A DNA stretch of 64,000 bases. It comes from an uncultured Campylobacterales bacterium (GTDB lineage: Bacteria > Campylobacterota > Campylobacteria > Campylobacterales > Arcobacteraceae). Positions within the stretch are counted from its first letter, which is position 1, and every line of letters starts with the position of its first letter. The notes below the pieces were generated by a model. It was not told where the DNA came from. It worked only from the letters and a program-made list of their open reading frames with translations, and did no database searches. The position numbers were made by a program, and so were the translations under genes. The stretch lies in NCBI GenBank assembly GCA_947494995.1, contig CANLWY010000001.1, positions 744,001 to 808,000 on the forward strand. Direction: 5' to 3'. Positions 1 to 9,166 of this stretch are shown here, one piece after another.

Positions 1-365
1 TCAACTCCTGCAGTTTCTAACATATCAGCAACTAACTTAGCAGAGATTGGTACTCTTGGAGCTGCTTTTCTATCTTGTCTTGCATATCCAAAATAAGGCA
101 TTACTGCTGAGATTGATGCAGCACTTGATCTTTTTAGTGCATCTACCATAATAAGTAATTCCATTAAGTGATCATTTGTTGGAGCACATGTAGGTTGAAC
201 AATGAATACATCTTGTCCCCTAACACTTTCGTGAACTTGAACAGAGATTTCTCCATCGCTAAACTTTTGAATTGTTGCTCCACCTACTGACATATTTAGG
301 TATTTTGCAACTTTTTCAGCAAATTCAGGGTTAGCAGTACCACTAAAAAGCTTAAATTTTGCCAT
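1..365 (-). CDS. prs: Ribose-phosphate pyrophosphokinase (PRPP synthase), 3' part beyond the window
   Basis: Makes PRPP from ribose 5-phosphate and ATP, for nucleotide, histidine and tryptophan synthesis in the cytoplasm. The minus-strand reading begins [15 protein letters not shown] and continues with [38 protein letters not shown] and [12 protein letters not shown], all hallmark PRPP synthase segments. About 121 N-terminal codons are visible; the gene runs off the left edge. The ATG at 365-363 is preceded by a good AAGGA ribosome site (ACACAAGGAAAACCAA just upstream). That site is also complementary to part of the predicted small RNAs near 62.4 kb (see findings). Confidence 0.95.
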   Translation of the reverse strand, partial: MAKFKLFSGTANPEFAEKVAKYLNMSVGGATIQKFSDGEISVQVHESVRGQDVFIVQPTCAPTNDHLMELLIMVDALKRSSAASISAVMPYFGYARQDRKAAPRVPISAKLVADMLETAGV

Positions 366-451
366 TTGGTTTTCCTTGTGTGATTGTGTATAATTTTGGG
401 ATTTTATCCAATTATTACTTATACACAATTTAGAGGAATCATTATAAAATA

Positions 452-1495
452 TTATTTAGTCTTTTTTATCCAACCACTACCTAGAACTTTTTCATCTTTG
501 TAAAATACTGCAAGTTGCCCTGCTGCAACTCCAAACGCAGGTTCTTTTAGAATTATATAAGCTTTATTATTATTTTCAATTTTTACATGACAATTAGATG
601 ACATTGCTCGATATCTAAGCTTAACAGTACAGTCAAACTCTTTTTCATCAATGAACATGTTTAAATTTTCTACTTCAACTTCATTTATTTCCAAGGCTTC
701 TTTTTGTCCAACTACAATAGTATTATCTTTTGGATTCAATTTAGTTACAAAATGTGGAACATGTGCTCCATGAACTGTAAAACCTCTTCTTTTACCAATT
801 GTATAGTGCATATAACCTTTATGATCACCAATTACATTTCCATCTTTATCAAGAACTTTTCCTGGTATATCAATATTTGCATGTTTTTTGATTACATCAG
901 TATAAACTGTATCTACAAAACAGATTTCTTGTGACTCATTTTTTTCTGTAATCCTTTTATAGGCAATATCAAGTTTTGCACCAAATTTTACAATGTCCTC
1001 TTTTTTTCTTTCACTTAATGGAAACATCATAAAAGGAAGTGCCTCTGGACTTACTTGAGATAGAAAATAGCTTTGGTCTTTTGATTTGTCATCTGCTTCA
1101 AAAATAAAATTACCATCAGTTTTTGCGTAATGACCTGTTGCTAAAAAGTTTGCATTATGCTTTTTTGCAAACTCTAACATTTTTCCAAATTTAATTTGTT
1201 TATTACATTTAACACATGGGTTTGGAGTAACACCTTCTAAATATGAATTAACAAAGTAATCATATACTTCATCTGTAAATTCATCTGCAAGGTCTAAGAC
1301 ATGATATTTAATATCTAAAAATTTTGTAACATTTTCAATATGTCCAAGATTTGATTCGTGGTATCCGTCAGTTCTATTATGAAGCTTTAGATAAACACCT
1401 TCTACTTCATAGCCTTCTTCTTTTAGCATATATGCAGTTACTGAGGAGTCGATTCCTCCACTCATGCCTACCATTACTTTTTTTTTGTTATTCAA
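452..1495 (-). CDS. mnmA: tRNA-specific 2-thiouridylase MnmA, epsilon-type copy
   Basis: Installs the 2-thio group on wobble uridine-34 of Lys, Glu and Gln tRNAs. The 347-residue protein has the PP-loop GMSGGIDSS (residues 10-18), the ATGHYAK motif near 119, SKDQSYFL near 138, and two reactive-cysteine candidates: TPNPCVKC (C94/C97) and SQEICFVD (C192). The CVKC form and overall sequence resemble the single MnmA of Campylobacter rather than the E. coli form. The start is TTG at 1495, chosen because AAGGAT lies six bases upstream and the N-terminus ([13 protein letters not shown]) then matches the other copy. It lies downstream of a decayed folK end, separated from a second mnmA. Confidence 0.9.
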   Translation of the reverse strand: MNNKKKVMVGMSGGIDSSVTAYMLKEEGYEVEGVYLKLHNRTDGYHESNLGHIENVTKFLDIKYHVLDLADEFTDEVYDYFVNSYLEGVTPNPCVKCNKQIKFGKMLEFAKKHNANFLATGHYAKTDGNFIFEADDKSKDQSYFLSQVSPEALPFMMFPLSERKKEDIVKFGAKLDIAYKRITEKNESQEICFVDTVYTDVIKKHANIDIPGKVLDKDGNVIGDHKGYMHYTIGKRRGFTVHGAHVPHFVTKLNPKDNTIVVGQKEALEINEVEVENLNMFIDEKEFDCTVKLRYRAMSSNCHVKIENNNKAYIILKEPAFGVAAGQLAVFYKDEKVLGSGWIKKTK

Positions 1496-1500
1496 TTTAT

Positions 1501-1630
1501 ATCCTTTTTAAAGGAATAAGCATTGACTCTCTGTTTGCCCAATCTTTATATTAGTATTGATTGTTTTATTATCAAAAAAGATTATATTTAGGTTTTAGGC
1601 GTATCTTGAAAGGATAGCTTTTTTCCGTAT
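1501..1630 (-). pseudogene. Decayed duplicate of the 3' end of folK
   Basis: This gap between the two mnmA genes aligns on the minus strand with the last ~50 codons of the intact folK at 2787-3278. The reading starts KKLSFQDTPKT, matching KRSFQDAPRT of FolK, then meets stops and frameshifts. DNA similarity continues to the end: AAAGGAATAA, TTGCCCAATCTTT, ATCAAAAAA and TTCTAGGC/TTTTAGGC-type blocks keep their order, and both copies end in AAAGGATA-AAT just before an mnmA start. It is non-coding now but supplies the ribosome site of the downstream mnmA. It marks a duplication or recombination event at this locus. Confidence 0.85.
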
Positions 1631-1638
1631 TTAGTTCC

Positions 1639-1669
1639 AATCTTTACAAAAGTTCATTTTGTAAAGATT
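1639..1669 (-). terminator. Perfect 13-bp hairpin downstream of second mnmA
   Basis: AATCTTTACAAAA, loop GTTCA, then the exact reverse complement. It lies 24 bases after the mnmA stop at 1693. No U-tract follows on the minus strand, so it may be an RNA end or stability hairpin rather than a classical intrinsic terminator. Confidence 0.5.
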
Positions 1670-1692
1670 AGTATAAAGGAGATTATATCATA

Positions 1693-2790
1693 TTAATAAT
1701 AATTACTTATGAAACCACCACCTAAGCAGTAGTCACCCTCATATAAAACAAGGCTTTGTCCTAAAGTTACAGCTCTTTGAGGTTTATCAAATTTAACTAG
1801 AACTTTATCTTCATTTACTTCTATAACTGTACAAGCTTGTTTTTGTTGTCTATATCTTACTTGTGCCATTAGCTTGTCTCCAACTTTTGGATCCTCTTCT
1901 AGTACCCAATGCATGTGAGAAGCTTCAGTGTGTTCACTCATAAGTAATGGATGATTTGTATCTTGCACAACTGTTAGTGTATTATCTTCAATATTTTTTT
2001 TAGCTGCATACCATGCTTTGTGAGTATGGTTTTCACTTTCAAGCTCTTTGATACCACCAAGACCAATACCTTTTCTTTGACCTAATGTGTAACAAATAAG
2101 ACCTTTGTGCTTTCCTAAAACTTTTCCATTTTCATCAATCATATCACCTGGAATTGCTTTTAGGTGTTGAGTAATAAAATCATCAAATCTTTGATTTCCA
2201 ATAAAACAAATACCAGTACTATCCTTTTTATCACTTACAGGTAAGTTATGCTCTCTTGCAATTTCTCTAACTTCTGTTTTAGTTAAATCTCCAAGTGGGA
2301 ACATTGCATGAGATAATTGTTCACTTGATAGTGCATGTAAAAAATAACTTTGGTCTTTTGAACTATCTTTTGGAGTATCTAGTACAAAATGGTCTTTATG
2401 CTTAGCTATTTTTGCATAATGACCCATAGCAATGTAGTCAGCACCCATCTCTTTTGCTTCATTTAAAAATACGTTAAATTTAATTTCTCTATTACATAAG
2501 ATATCAGGGTTTGGAGTAAGTCCTTTTTTTAGACCTTCTAAGAATACATCAAATACTTTATTTCTGTAATCTGCAACGAAGTCTTTACCTTTTACCTCTA
2601 TTCCTATAAGTTCTCCAACTTTTTTTGCATCTTCAAACTCTATTCTATTAGGACATTGGCTTCCTTTGATTCCATACTCCCAATTTCGCATGAATAATCC
2701 TACTACTTCATAGCCTTGTTGTTTTAATAATAATGCAGTAACAGAAGAGTCAACACCTCCTGACATTCCAACAACTACTTTTTTCTTCAT
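1693..2790 (-). CDS. mnmA: tRNA-specific 2-thiouridylase MnmA, canonical copy
   Basis: A second MnmA, 365 residues, of the widespread (E. coli-like) type. It has PP-loop GMSGGVDSS (8-16), GLFMRNWE (31-38), TPNPDILCN with C99, SKDQSYFLH near 144 and STGICFIG with C195, so both catalytic cysteines are in place. The C-terminal VRYRQQKQAC and PQRAVTLGQSLVLY segments are those of the MnmA substrate domain. It overlaps the upstream folK by four bases and is probably translationally coupled to it. Sequence differs strongly from the neighbouring mnmA at 452-1495, so the two are old paralogs or one was acquired. Confidence 0.92.
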   Translation of the reverse strand: MKKKVVVGMSGGVDSSVTALLLKQQGYEVVGLFMRNWEYGIKGSQCPNRIEFEDAKKVGELIGIEVKGKDFVADYRNKVFDVFLEGLKKGLTPNPDILCNREIKFNVFLNEAKEMGADYIAMGHYAKIAKHKDHFVLDTPKDSSKDQSYFLHALSSEQLSHAMFPLGDLTKTEVREIAREHNLPVSDKKDSTGICFIGNQRFDDFITQHLKAIPGDMIDENGKVLGKHKGLICYTLGQRKGIGLGGIKELESENHTHKAWYAAKKNIEDNTLTVVQDTNHPLLMSEHTEASHMHWVLEEDPKVGDKLMAQVRYRQQKQACTVIEVNEDKVLVKFDKPQRAVTLGQSLVLYEGDYCLGGGFISNYY

Positions 2791-3278
2791 CTATTTATCC
2801 TTTTCATCTCTTCTAAAGGAATAATCACTGATTCTCTATTGGCCCAATCTTTGTGAGGAACTATAAGGTCCTTCGTATTTATTTTTTTCTTATCAAAAAA
2901 TATTATATCTATATCTAGAGTTCTAGGCGCATCTTGAAAGGATCGCTTTCTTCCAAATCTTTTCTCTAACCTCTGCATATTTTTTAAAAATTCATTAGGG
3001 GCTAGATTGGTTTTAAGCGCGATTATACCATTTAAAAAGTCATTTTGTTCCAAGTAACCAAAAGGGGGATTTAAAAGTAGAGGGGAAGTCATAAGTAAAT
3101 CAAATCTTTGGTCTTTTTTTAAACATAATAAAAGTTTATCAAAAATTCTTTTTGTATTTCCAATATTTCCCCCAATCCCTATAGTTACAAGGTATTTTTT
3201 ATTTGAAATAGATTTAAACTTTTTAGGAAAATTTGATGTATAAAAAAGCGTTAAATCCTTAGTTAAGTTTTTTTTCAT
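2787..3278 (-). CDS. folK: 2-amino-4-hydroxy-6-hydroxymethyldihydropteridine pyrophosphokinase
   Basis: HPPK transfers pyrophosphate from ATP to 6-hydroxymethyl-dihydropterin in folate synthesis. The 163-residue protein has the GIGGNIGNT motif near residue 34, the LLNPPFGYLEQNDFLNGI segment, the LEKRFGRKR arginine loop and the metal/ATP signature APRTLDIDIIFFD near 117-129. The ~28 extra residues before the HPPK fold are typical of Campylobacterota. It is followed, with a four-base overlap, by mnmA. A truncated, decayed copy of its 3' end lies at 1501-1630. Confidence 0.92.
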   Translation of the reverse strand: MKKNLTKDLTLFYTSNFPKKFKSISNKKYLVTIGIGGNIGNTKRIFDKLLLCLKKDQRFDLLMTSPLLLNPPFGYLEQNDFLNGIIALKTNLAPNEFLKNMQRLEKRFGRKRSFQDAPRTLDIDIIFFDKKKINTKDLIVPHKDWANRESVIIPLEEMKRINR

Positions 3279-3341
3279 ATTTCTTCTTTAAAAAATAAAC
3301 TTATTAAATAAGTCAAGATTAATTTAGCCAAAATTTTAATT

Positions 3342-4367
3342 TTATAGTATTATTGCTTTACCATTTTTCATTACAACAGTATCTTCAATCCTTACTCCAA
3401 ATTCATCAGGAAGATAAATACCAGGTTCAATTGTAAATACCATATTATTTTCAATTATTACATCTGATTTCGAGTTAATATTTGGAAATTCATGAATATC
3501 AAGCCCTACACCATGTCCTGTACTATGAACAAAAAATTTCCCATAACCAGCTTTGTCTATTACATCTCTAGTAAGTTTGTCAATATCAGAAGCTTTCATA
3601 CCCACTCTTGCTTTTTCTATTGCATTTAATTGAGCTTTATAAACAAGGTCATATATTTTTTGATGCTTTTTATTTTTAAATTTTTGTTCTCTTTTAAAGC
3701 TAAACTTCTCAAAGTCAACATGTGAGGTACAAGTTCTATCAGAACAGTATCTTTTGTATTTAACCCCTGCATCAACTAATAGTAAATCATGAAGTTTTAA
3801 CTTTTTAGATGTAGGTAAGGCATGTGGTTTTGCTGCATTTGCATTAATAGCAACTATAGGATCAAAACTTAAATCATATTTTCCAATTTGTGACATTTTT
3901 TCTATAGCTTTAAAGTGAAGAAAGTTTTCACTCTCTTTAAAGCCATTTTTTCTAATATATCTTGCAAGTTCTTTAAAGCCTTTTTTTCCAATTTTTGCTG
4001 CTTTTTTTAAAATTTCAACTTCTTCATCTGTTTTAATTATTCTTTTTAATTTTGAAAAGTTTTCTTTAGGCTCAAATTTTATTTTTAAATCATTTGTTAG
4101 TTTTTGATAGAAGTTAAGTTTAAAATCATTTGGATCAAATATAATCTTTTTAATTTTATTTTTTTTAAGTATTTTTTGAACATCTTTTATAAAATCTGAA
4201 CTCTCTATTATTTCACAACTTTTTGCATACTCTTGTGCTTCTATAGTATATCTAGCATCAGTAATAAAATATTTTGAAGAACCAAGATTTAAAAAAACTA
4301 CATTGTCACATGAGAAGCCACATTCATAATAGACAGCATTTTCATTTAATAATATATAGTTTTTCAT
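3342..4367 (-). CDS. M24-family metallopeptidase (Xaa-Pro aminopeptidase type)
   Basis: A predicted cytoplasmic dipeptidase/aminopeptidase cleaving next to proline. The 341-residue protein has a poorly conserved N-terminal third (creatinase-like) and a pita-bread domain with the five metal ligands visible: DAG and SDRT aspartates (LLVDAGVKYKRYCSDRT), the HGVGLDIHE histidine, the FTIEPGIYL glutamate and GVRIEDTVV glutamate. The gene is monocistronic-looking, divergent from aroQ, with only 67 bases between the two starts. PepQ or PepP cannot be separated by eye. Confidence 0.88.
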   Translation of the reverse strand: MKNYILLNENAVYYECGFSCDNVVFLNLGSSKYFITDARYTIEAQEYAKSCEIIESSDFIKDVQKILKKNKIKKIIFDPNDFKLNFYQKLTNDLKIKFEPKENFSKLKRIIKTDEEVEILKKAAKIGKKGFKELARYIRKNGFKESENFLHFKAIEKMSQIGKYDLSFDPIVAINANAAKPHALPTSKKLKLHDLLLVDAGVKYKRYCSDRTCTSHVDFEKFSFKREQKFKNKKHQKIYDLVYKAQLNAIEKARVGMKASDIDKLTRDVIDKAGYGKFFVHSTGHGVGLDIHEFPNINSKSDVIIENNMVFTIEPGIYLPDEFGVRIEDTVVMKNGKAIIL

Positions 4368-4434
4368 TCTTTTCCCTTTTTTAACTAAAATTTGAATATA
4401 ATCTTACCCAAAATTTATAAAAGGAAAATATAAA

Positions 4435-4911
4435 ATGAAAATTGCAGTAATTCAAGGTCCAAACTTAAATATGTTAGGTATTAGAGAACAACATATTTAT
4501 GGTCCAATGTCACTAGATCAAATCCATGAGCAAATGAAAGCAAGTGCAGAGCAAAATGGAGTTGAACTAGAGTTCTTTCAATCAAACCTAGAGGGTGAAA
4601 TTGTAGATAGAATTCAAGAATCTTTAGGTACAGTTGATGGAATTTTAATTAATCCAGCAGCATTTTCTCATACATCAATTGCTATTAAAGATGCACTAAG
4701 TGCAGTAAATTTACCAACAGTAGAAGTTCACATTTCTAATATCTATAAAAGAGAAGAGTTTAGACAAAAATCAATTACTGCAGCTTCAGCAGCTGGTGTA
4801 ATTACTGGTTTTGGTCCTTTTGGATACCATATGGGACTAATGGCATTAACTCAAATTATTTCTGAAGTTAAAGCAGTTGAAGCTCAACAACAAGCACAAG
4901 CTGCTGAATAA
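4435..4911 (+). CDS. aroQ: 3-dehydroquinate dehydratase, type II
   Basis: Converts 3-dehydroquinate to 3-dehydroshikimate in the shikimate pathway. The 158 residues include [17 protein letters not shown] with catalytic Tyr22, [16 protein letters not shown] and [14 protein letters not shown], all type II signatures. A short Ala/Gln-rich tail (QQQAQAAE) extends the usual end. An AAGGAAAA ribosome site lies before the ATG. It heads a compact plus-strand run with the amidohydrolase and sppA, an order remembered from Campylobacter (Cj0066-Cj0068). Confidence 0.95.
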   Translation: MKIAVIQGPNLNMLGIREQHIYGPMSLDQIHEQMKASAEQNGVELEFFQSNLEGEIVDRIQESLGTVDGILINPAAFSHTSIAIKDALSAVNLPTVEVHISNIYKREEFRQKSITAASAAGVITGFGPFGYHMGLMALTQIISEVKAVEAQQQAQAAE

Positions 4912-4922
4912 TATATAATCTA

Positions 4923-6152
4923 ATGAAAATAATTAGTGCATCTTGGGTAATAACTTGTGATGCAAATAGCACTATCATAAAAGATGGTGCTATTGTTTAC
5001 GATAATAAAATTATCGAGGTTGCCACAAAAGAATTTATTCAAGAAACATATGAAAATGTTGAGATTGAAGATTTAGGACAAAATAGTGTTTTGATGCCAG
5101 GACTTATAAACTCTCATGTTCACTTAGAATTCTCTTCAAACACAACTACTTTAAAATATGGTAACTTTATGTCATGGCTAAATTCTGTTATTGCTTCAAG
5201 AGATGAATTAGTTGAAAAAGCAACACAAAAACTAATCTCACAAAAACTTACAAAAATGAAAAAAACAGGTACAACAACTATAGGAGCAATCTCTTCTTAT
5301 GGATTTGATATGACTTCTTGTATACAAACTTCTATTAACACAGTTTTTTTTAGTGAAGTAATAGGAAGTAAACCTGATATGGTTGATACTTTATTTTCCG
5401 ATTTTAAAGCAAGATTAGAAAATGCAAAAAAAAATGCAAGTGAAAGTTTTATTCCTGCAATTGCAATTCATTCACCTTATTCTGTTCATCCCTTTTTATT
5501 AAGAGAAACATTAAAAGTATCACGTGAAGAAAAACTAAGTGTAAGTTCACATTTTTTAGAATCACCAGAAGAGTTTGAATGGCTTCATAAAGATGAAGGT
5601 GGTTTTTTAAATTTCTTTAAAAACTTTTTAGGACAAGAAAAAGCTGTAACAAAACCTATGGAGTTTCTAAATCAATTTACAAATATTGATAATTTATCTT
5701 TAACTCACTGTGTAGAGGCAAGTGATAATGATTTGGATAAAATTAAAGAGTTAGGTGCAGTTGTAAATCATTGCCCTACATCAAATAGATTATTAAATAA
5801 TTCAAAGCTAGCTTTAGATAGGTTGATTCAAAGAGAAATACCTTTTTCAATAGGAACAGATGGATTAAGTTCAAATAATTCTTTGTCAATGTTTGATGAG
5901 TTACGGAATGCATTAATGGTACATGAAAATAGAAATGTACTTGAGTTATCAAATATTTTGATTAAAGCAGCTACAAAGAATGGAAGTGATGCTTTAGGTT
6001 TAAATAAAGGTCAATTAAATAAAGAAAAAGATGCAGATATTATCTGTTTATCATTACCAGATGAGGTAAAAGATGAAAATGACTTATGTATGAATGTTAT
6101 ACTTCATACAAAGTTTGTAGATAGAACAATTATTGGAGGAAAAGATGCTTGA
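4923..6152 (+). CDS. Amidohydrolase of the SsnA/MtaD (COG0402) type, possible aminofutalosine deaminase
   Basis: A 409-residue metal-dependent hydrolase. The zinc site is readable: NSHVHLEFS near residue 63, the AIHSPYSVHP histidine, SSHFLES, LTHCVEAS, NHCPTSNR and the final SIGTDGLSSNN aspartate. Related enzymes in Campylobacterota (e.g. Nitratiruptor Nis0429) have been shown to deaminate 6-amino-6-deoxyfutalosine in menaquinone synthesis. I infer that this is the best guess here, but other purine-like substrates (methylthioadenosine, S-adenosylhomocysteine) are not excluded. It starts 11 bases after aroQ and overlaps sppA. Confidence 0.8.
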   Translation: MKIISASWVITCDANSTIIKDGAIVYDNKIIEVATKEFIQETYENVEIEDLGQNSVLMPGLINSHVHLEFSSNTTTLKYGNFMSWLNSVIASRDELVEKATQKLISQKLTKMKKTGTTTIGAISSYGFDMTSCIQTSINTVFFSEVIGSKPDMVDTLFSDFKARLENAKKNASESFIPAIAIHSPYSVHPFLLRETLKVSREEKLSVSSHFLESPEEFEWLHKDEGGFLNFFKNFLGQEKAVTKPMEFLNQFTNIDNLSLTHCVEASDNDLDKIKELGAVVNHCPTSNRLLNNSKLALDRLIQREIPFSIGTDGLSSNNSLSMFDELRNALMVHENRNVLELSNILIKAATKNGSDALGLNKGQLNKEKDADIICLSLPDEVKDENDLCMNVILHTKFVDRTIIGGKDA

Positions 6153-7035
6153 GATGATTAAAAAACTGTTTTATCCTATTATTGCAGTTTTAGATTTTAT
6201 TACGAAATATTTTAAGACTATTGTCTTTTTAACTATAGTTTACTTTTTTGTTTCGAGTTCAGAAACTTCAAATGTAGATGGTGAAGGCTTTGATAGTGCA
6301 AACTTACAGAAAATAGAATTAGCTGGGCCAATTCTAAATGTAGATAAAGTTCTAACTCAAATAGCAGAAGCTAAAAGAAATGATAATATAAAAGGTGTTC
6401 TTATAATTGTAAATTCACCAGGTGGGGCTGTTGCACCTTCTGTAGAGTTAGCTTATGCAATTAAAGAGTTATCTGAGCTTAAACCTGTAGTTGCTTATGC
6501 AAGTGGAGTTATGGCTAGTGGTTCATATTATGCTTCAATTTGGGCAGATAAAATTATTGCAAATCCAGGAGCTATGATAGGTTCTATTGGGGTTATTTTT
6601 CAAGGAACAAATGTTGAAGAACTTATGGAAACTATTGGGGTAAAAACTCAAACAGTAAAAGCTGGAAAATATAAAGAAGCTGGAACTCCAACAAGGCAAT
6701 GGGCTTCTTATGAAAAAGAGGAACTTGAAAAAGTTATAAATGATACATATGATATGTTTATAACAGATGTTGCAAAAGCTAGAAAACTTAAAAAAGAAGA
6801 TCATACAAAATATGCTGATGCACATATCTTTACTTCAAGTCAGGCAAAAAAAGTTGGGCTTGTAGATGAAGTATCAACAGTATCTTATGCCAAAAATGAG
6901 ATTATAAAACTTGCAAAAGTTGAAAACCCTGTTTGGAAAAAACAAGATAAATTTGAAAAATTTATTGACAGAATCATGGAAGAGGCTGTTACAAATTTTT
7001 CGGTTCTTTTCACTTCAGGACTTAAAGCTTATTAA
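6145..7035 (+). CDS. sppA: Signal peptide peptidase SppA, inner-membrane protease
   Basis: Degrades cleaved signal peptides at the inner membrane. ATG at 6145 is chosen over an in-frame TTG at 6133 because GGAGGA sits four bases before it. The protein (about 296 residues) has one N-terminal membrane segment (IVFLTIVYFFVSS), then the S49 fold: VNSPGGAV oxyanion region, ASGVMASGSYYAS with the nucleophile serine, GSIGVIFQ, and the general-base lysine in AGKYKEAG. Length matches the short single-domain SppA. It overlaps the upstream amidohydrolase by eight bases and ends before a hairpin terminator. Confidence 0.9.
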   Translation: MLEMIKKLFYPIIAVLDFITKYFKTIVFLTIVYFFVSSSETSNVDGEGFDSANLQKIELAGPILNVDKVLTQIAEAKRNDNIKGVLIIVNSPGGAVAPSVELAYAIKELSELKPVVAYASGVMASGSYYASIWADKIIANPGAMIGSIGVIFQGTNVEELMETIGVKTQTVKAGKYKEAGTPTRQWASYEKEELEKVINDTYDMFITDVAKARKLKKEDHTKYADAHIFTSSQAKKVGLVDEVSTVSYAKNEIIKLAKVENPVWKKQDKFEKFIDRIMEEAVTNFSVLFTSGLKAY

Positions 7036-7042
7036 TAAGTAG

Positions 7043-7068
7043 AAGGTGGAGTTTATAAAACCCACCTT
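7043..7068 (+). terminator. Intrinsic terminator after sppA
   Basis: AAGGTGG-A-GTTT, loop ATA, AAAC-CCACCTT, then TTATTT. One bulged A interrupts an 11-bp stem. It lies eight bases after the sppA stop. Confidence 0.75.
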
Positions 7069-7175
7069 TTATTTGATATTTGTGATATACTACGAAAAAA
7101 TTTATAGTAAATTAACTACATTTCTTCACTAACCTATAATAATATTTTTAAATTACAAATACAAAAGGTCAATAT

Positions 7176-8549
7176 ATGTCATTTTCACAATTAGGACTAA
7201 GTTCTAATATTTTAAAAGCAATTAAAGAACAAGGATATAAAGAAGCTACTCCTATTCAAAAAGAATCAATACCAATTATTTTAGAACATAATGATGTTCT
7301 TGCCGCAGCTCAAACTGGAACAGGGAAAACTGCTGCATTTACACTTCCCTTATTGGAGATTATGTCTAAAAAAGTTTATAAAAATGATCATAAGAAACCT
7401 TTTTTAAAAGCTTTAATTTTAACTCCTACAAGAGAGTTGGCATTACAAGTTTCTGAGAATATTCAAACATACAGTAAATATCTTCCTTTAAAAACAACTG
7501 TAATATTCGGAGGAGTAGGAATTAATCCACAAAAAGCAATGTTAAGAAAAGGTGTTGATATTGTTATTGCAACTCCTGGGAGACTTTTAGATCATATTTC
7601 ACAAAAAACTATTGATTTGTCAAGAGTAGATTTCCTTGTTCTTGATGAAGCAGATAGAATGCTTGATATGGGTTTTATTCATGATATAAAAAAGGTTATG
7701 GCCCATATTCCAAAACATAGACAAACTTTACTTTTTTCTGCTACTTTTTCTAATGAAATTAAAAAATTATCACAATCTTTGTTAAATAATCCAAAATTAA
7801 TAGAAGTAGCTAGAAGTAATACTTTGTCTGAACAGGTTTCTCAAGTTGTTCATTATATAAAAAAAGAAAAGAAAAAAAATCTATTATCTTTTTTAATTCA
7901 TACAGAAGATTGGCATCAAGTATTAGTTTTTACAAGAACAAAACATGGGGCAAATAGATTAAGTGAATTTTTAAATAAAAATAATATCCCTTCTCTTGCA
8001 ATTCATGGCAATAAATCACAAGGTGCAAGAACAACTGCATTAAAAGATTTTAAATTAAAAAAAATAAGAGTTTTAGTTGCTACGGATATTGCAGCAAGAG
8101 GGATTGATATTGAGTTATTACCTCATGTAGTTAACTATGAACTACCAAATGTTCCAGAGGATTATGTTCATAGAATAGGAAGAACAGGGCGTGCTGGGAA
8201 TATTGGAGAAGCTCTTTCTTTAGTTTGTGATGAAGAAGTAGAGTATTTAGAAGATATAGAAAAACTTACTAAAACAAATATTCCAGTTAGAGAAATAGAA
8301 GGTTTTACTGTAACAAGTTTAAAAAAGATAAAAAAACCTGCAAAAAATTCTAATAAAAGAACAAAATCAAATAATAGACAAAACGATAAGAAGAATAATT
8401 CACCAAGAAAACCAAAATCAAAAAATTCTGAAAAATTTGATTTTAAAAAAGAAGTTGATAAACATATGGAAGAGAGTAGAAGAAAATCTGCTAATAAAAA
8501 ACGTAGAGTTACTAGTGACTCAAGACCAAGGTCTTCAAAAAAATATTAG
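7176..8549 (+). CDS. rhlE: DEAD-box ATP-dependent RNA helicase, RhlE type
   Basis: An RNA-unwinding enzyme likely acting in RNA turnover or ribosome assembly. The 457 residues show the Q motif ([11 protein letters not shown]), Walker [12 protein letters not shown] (~45-55), [40 protein letters not shown] and [12 protein letters not shown]. From about residue 385 it has a long, very basic, low-complexity tail (Lys/Asn/Ser/Arg) typical of RhlE-like proteins and probably binding RNA. It stands alone, bounded by hairpins. Confidence 0.92.
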   Translation: MSFSQLGLSSNILKAIKEQGYKEATPIQKESIPIILEHNDVLAAAQTGTGKTAAFTLPLLEIMSKKVYKNDHKKPFLKALILTPTRELALQVSENIQTYSKYLPLKTTVIFGGVGINPQKAMLRKGVDIVIATPGRLLDHISQKTIDLSRVDFLVLDEADRMLDMGFIHDIKKVMAHIPKHRQTLLFSATFSNEIKKLSQSLLNNPKLIEVARSNTLSEQVSQVVHYIKKEKKKNLLSFLIHTEDWHQVLVFTRTKHGANRLSEFLNKNNIPSLAIHGNKSQGARTTALKDFKLKKIRVLVATDIAARGIDIELLPHVVNYELPNVPEDYVHRIGRTGRAGNIGEALSLVCDEEVEYLEDIEKLTKTNIPVREIEGFTVTSLKKIKKPAKNSNKRTKSNNRQNDKKNNSPRKPKSKNSEKFDFKKEVDKHMEESRRKSANKKRRVTSDSRPRSSKKY

Positions 8550-8553
8550 AAAA

Positions 8554-8592
8554 AAGTATATACTCCTAGTTAAAAAGAGGGAATATATACTT
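8554..8592 (+). terminator. Hairpin after rhlE
   Basis: AAGTATATA and TATATACTT form a 9-bp stem, extended by a CTCC/GGGA partial pairing, followed by TGTTTT. It begins a few bases after the rhlE stop. Confidence 0.6.
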
Positions 8593-8624
8593 GTTTTATA
8601 AGCAAGATAAAAACCTCTCTTTAC

Positions 8625-8630
8625 TAAAAT
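8625..8630 (+). promoter_or_regulatory. Candidate -10 box (TAAAAT) placing transcription start at the ATG of the next gene
   Basis: TAAAAT lies seven bases before ATG 8637, so transcription would begin at or within a base or two of the start codon. No ribosome site is visible before that ATG. No clear -35 is seen, which is usual in Campylobacterota. Confidence 0.4.
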
Positions 8631-8636
8631 ACACTT

Positions 8637-9119
8637 ATGAGAAAATATGACATAATAACAAGTAAATTTAAACGAGAAAATCTAATAGATACTATTGCTT
8701 CATATCAACTATATTATCAACAATCTATTGGAAAGTTAGTTAATGAAACATCTTTTGATGAAAATAAAGTTGAAGAGTTAGCTTTAGATGTTGATCCTGA
8801 AAATGTTCTAAATACAATGGTCGAAATCATATCAACTTTTAATAAAGAAGAGAATTTTGATTTTATATTTGCTGATAATATAAGAGTAAATGCAATGATT
8901 CATGCTTTAAAAGATTTTACTTTAAAAAATGAAGAGTTAGATAAAGAAGAAAAAATTTATGAAACTTTTTATGAAAAGATAATGGATGATAAATTTTTTA
9001 CAGTAGCAATGGGTATATATTTTGAAGAAGAATTAAAAGATAGAGTCGATTACTGGAAAGGTTTAATCAGTAAAAAAACGGCTAAAGAGTTAAAGGAATC
9101 TGCTTTAAAGCAGATATAA
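8637..9119 (+). CDS. Uncharacterised 160-residue acidic protein
   Basis: I do not recognise the family. It has no signal peptide or membrane segment, is rich in Glu, Asp and Lys, and looks mostly helical. Coding character is supported by a clean frame between two hairpins and by charged/hydrophobic periodicity. A possible hydrophobic core is DFIFADNIRVNAMIHALKDF (about 80-99). It probably comes from a leaderless mRNA (see the -10 at 8625). It is convergent with the SH3-domain gene. Confidence 0.7.
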   Translation: MRKYDIITSKFKRENLIDTIASYQLYYQQSIGKLVNETSFDENKVEELALDVDPENVLNTMVEIISTFNKEENFDFIFADNIRVNAMIHALKDFTLKNEELDKEEKIYETFYEKIMDDKFFTVAMGIYFEEELKDRVDYWKGLISKKTAKELKESALKQI

Positions 9120-9132
9120 TCTTTACATTTTT

Positions 9133-9166
9133 CAAGGTGGTAGTTTTTTATATAACTACCACCTTG
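9133..9166. terminator. Convergent hairpin shared by two genes
   Basis: CAAGGTGGTAGTT, 8-base loop, AACTACCACCTTG: a perfect 13-bp stem between converging genes. The minus-strand stop (9156-9158) of the SH3 gene lies inside the right arm, so the last codons of that gene are part of the hairpin. Confidence 0.75.
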
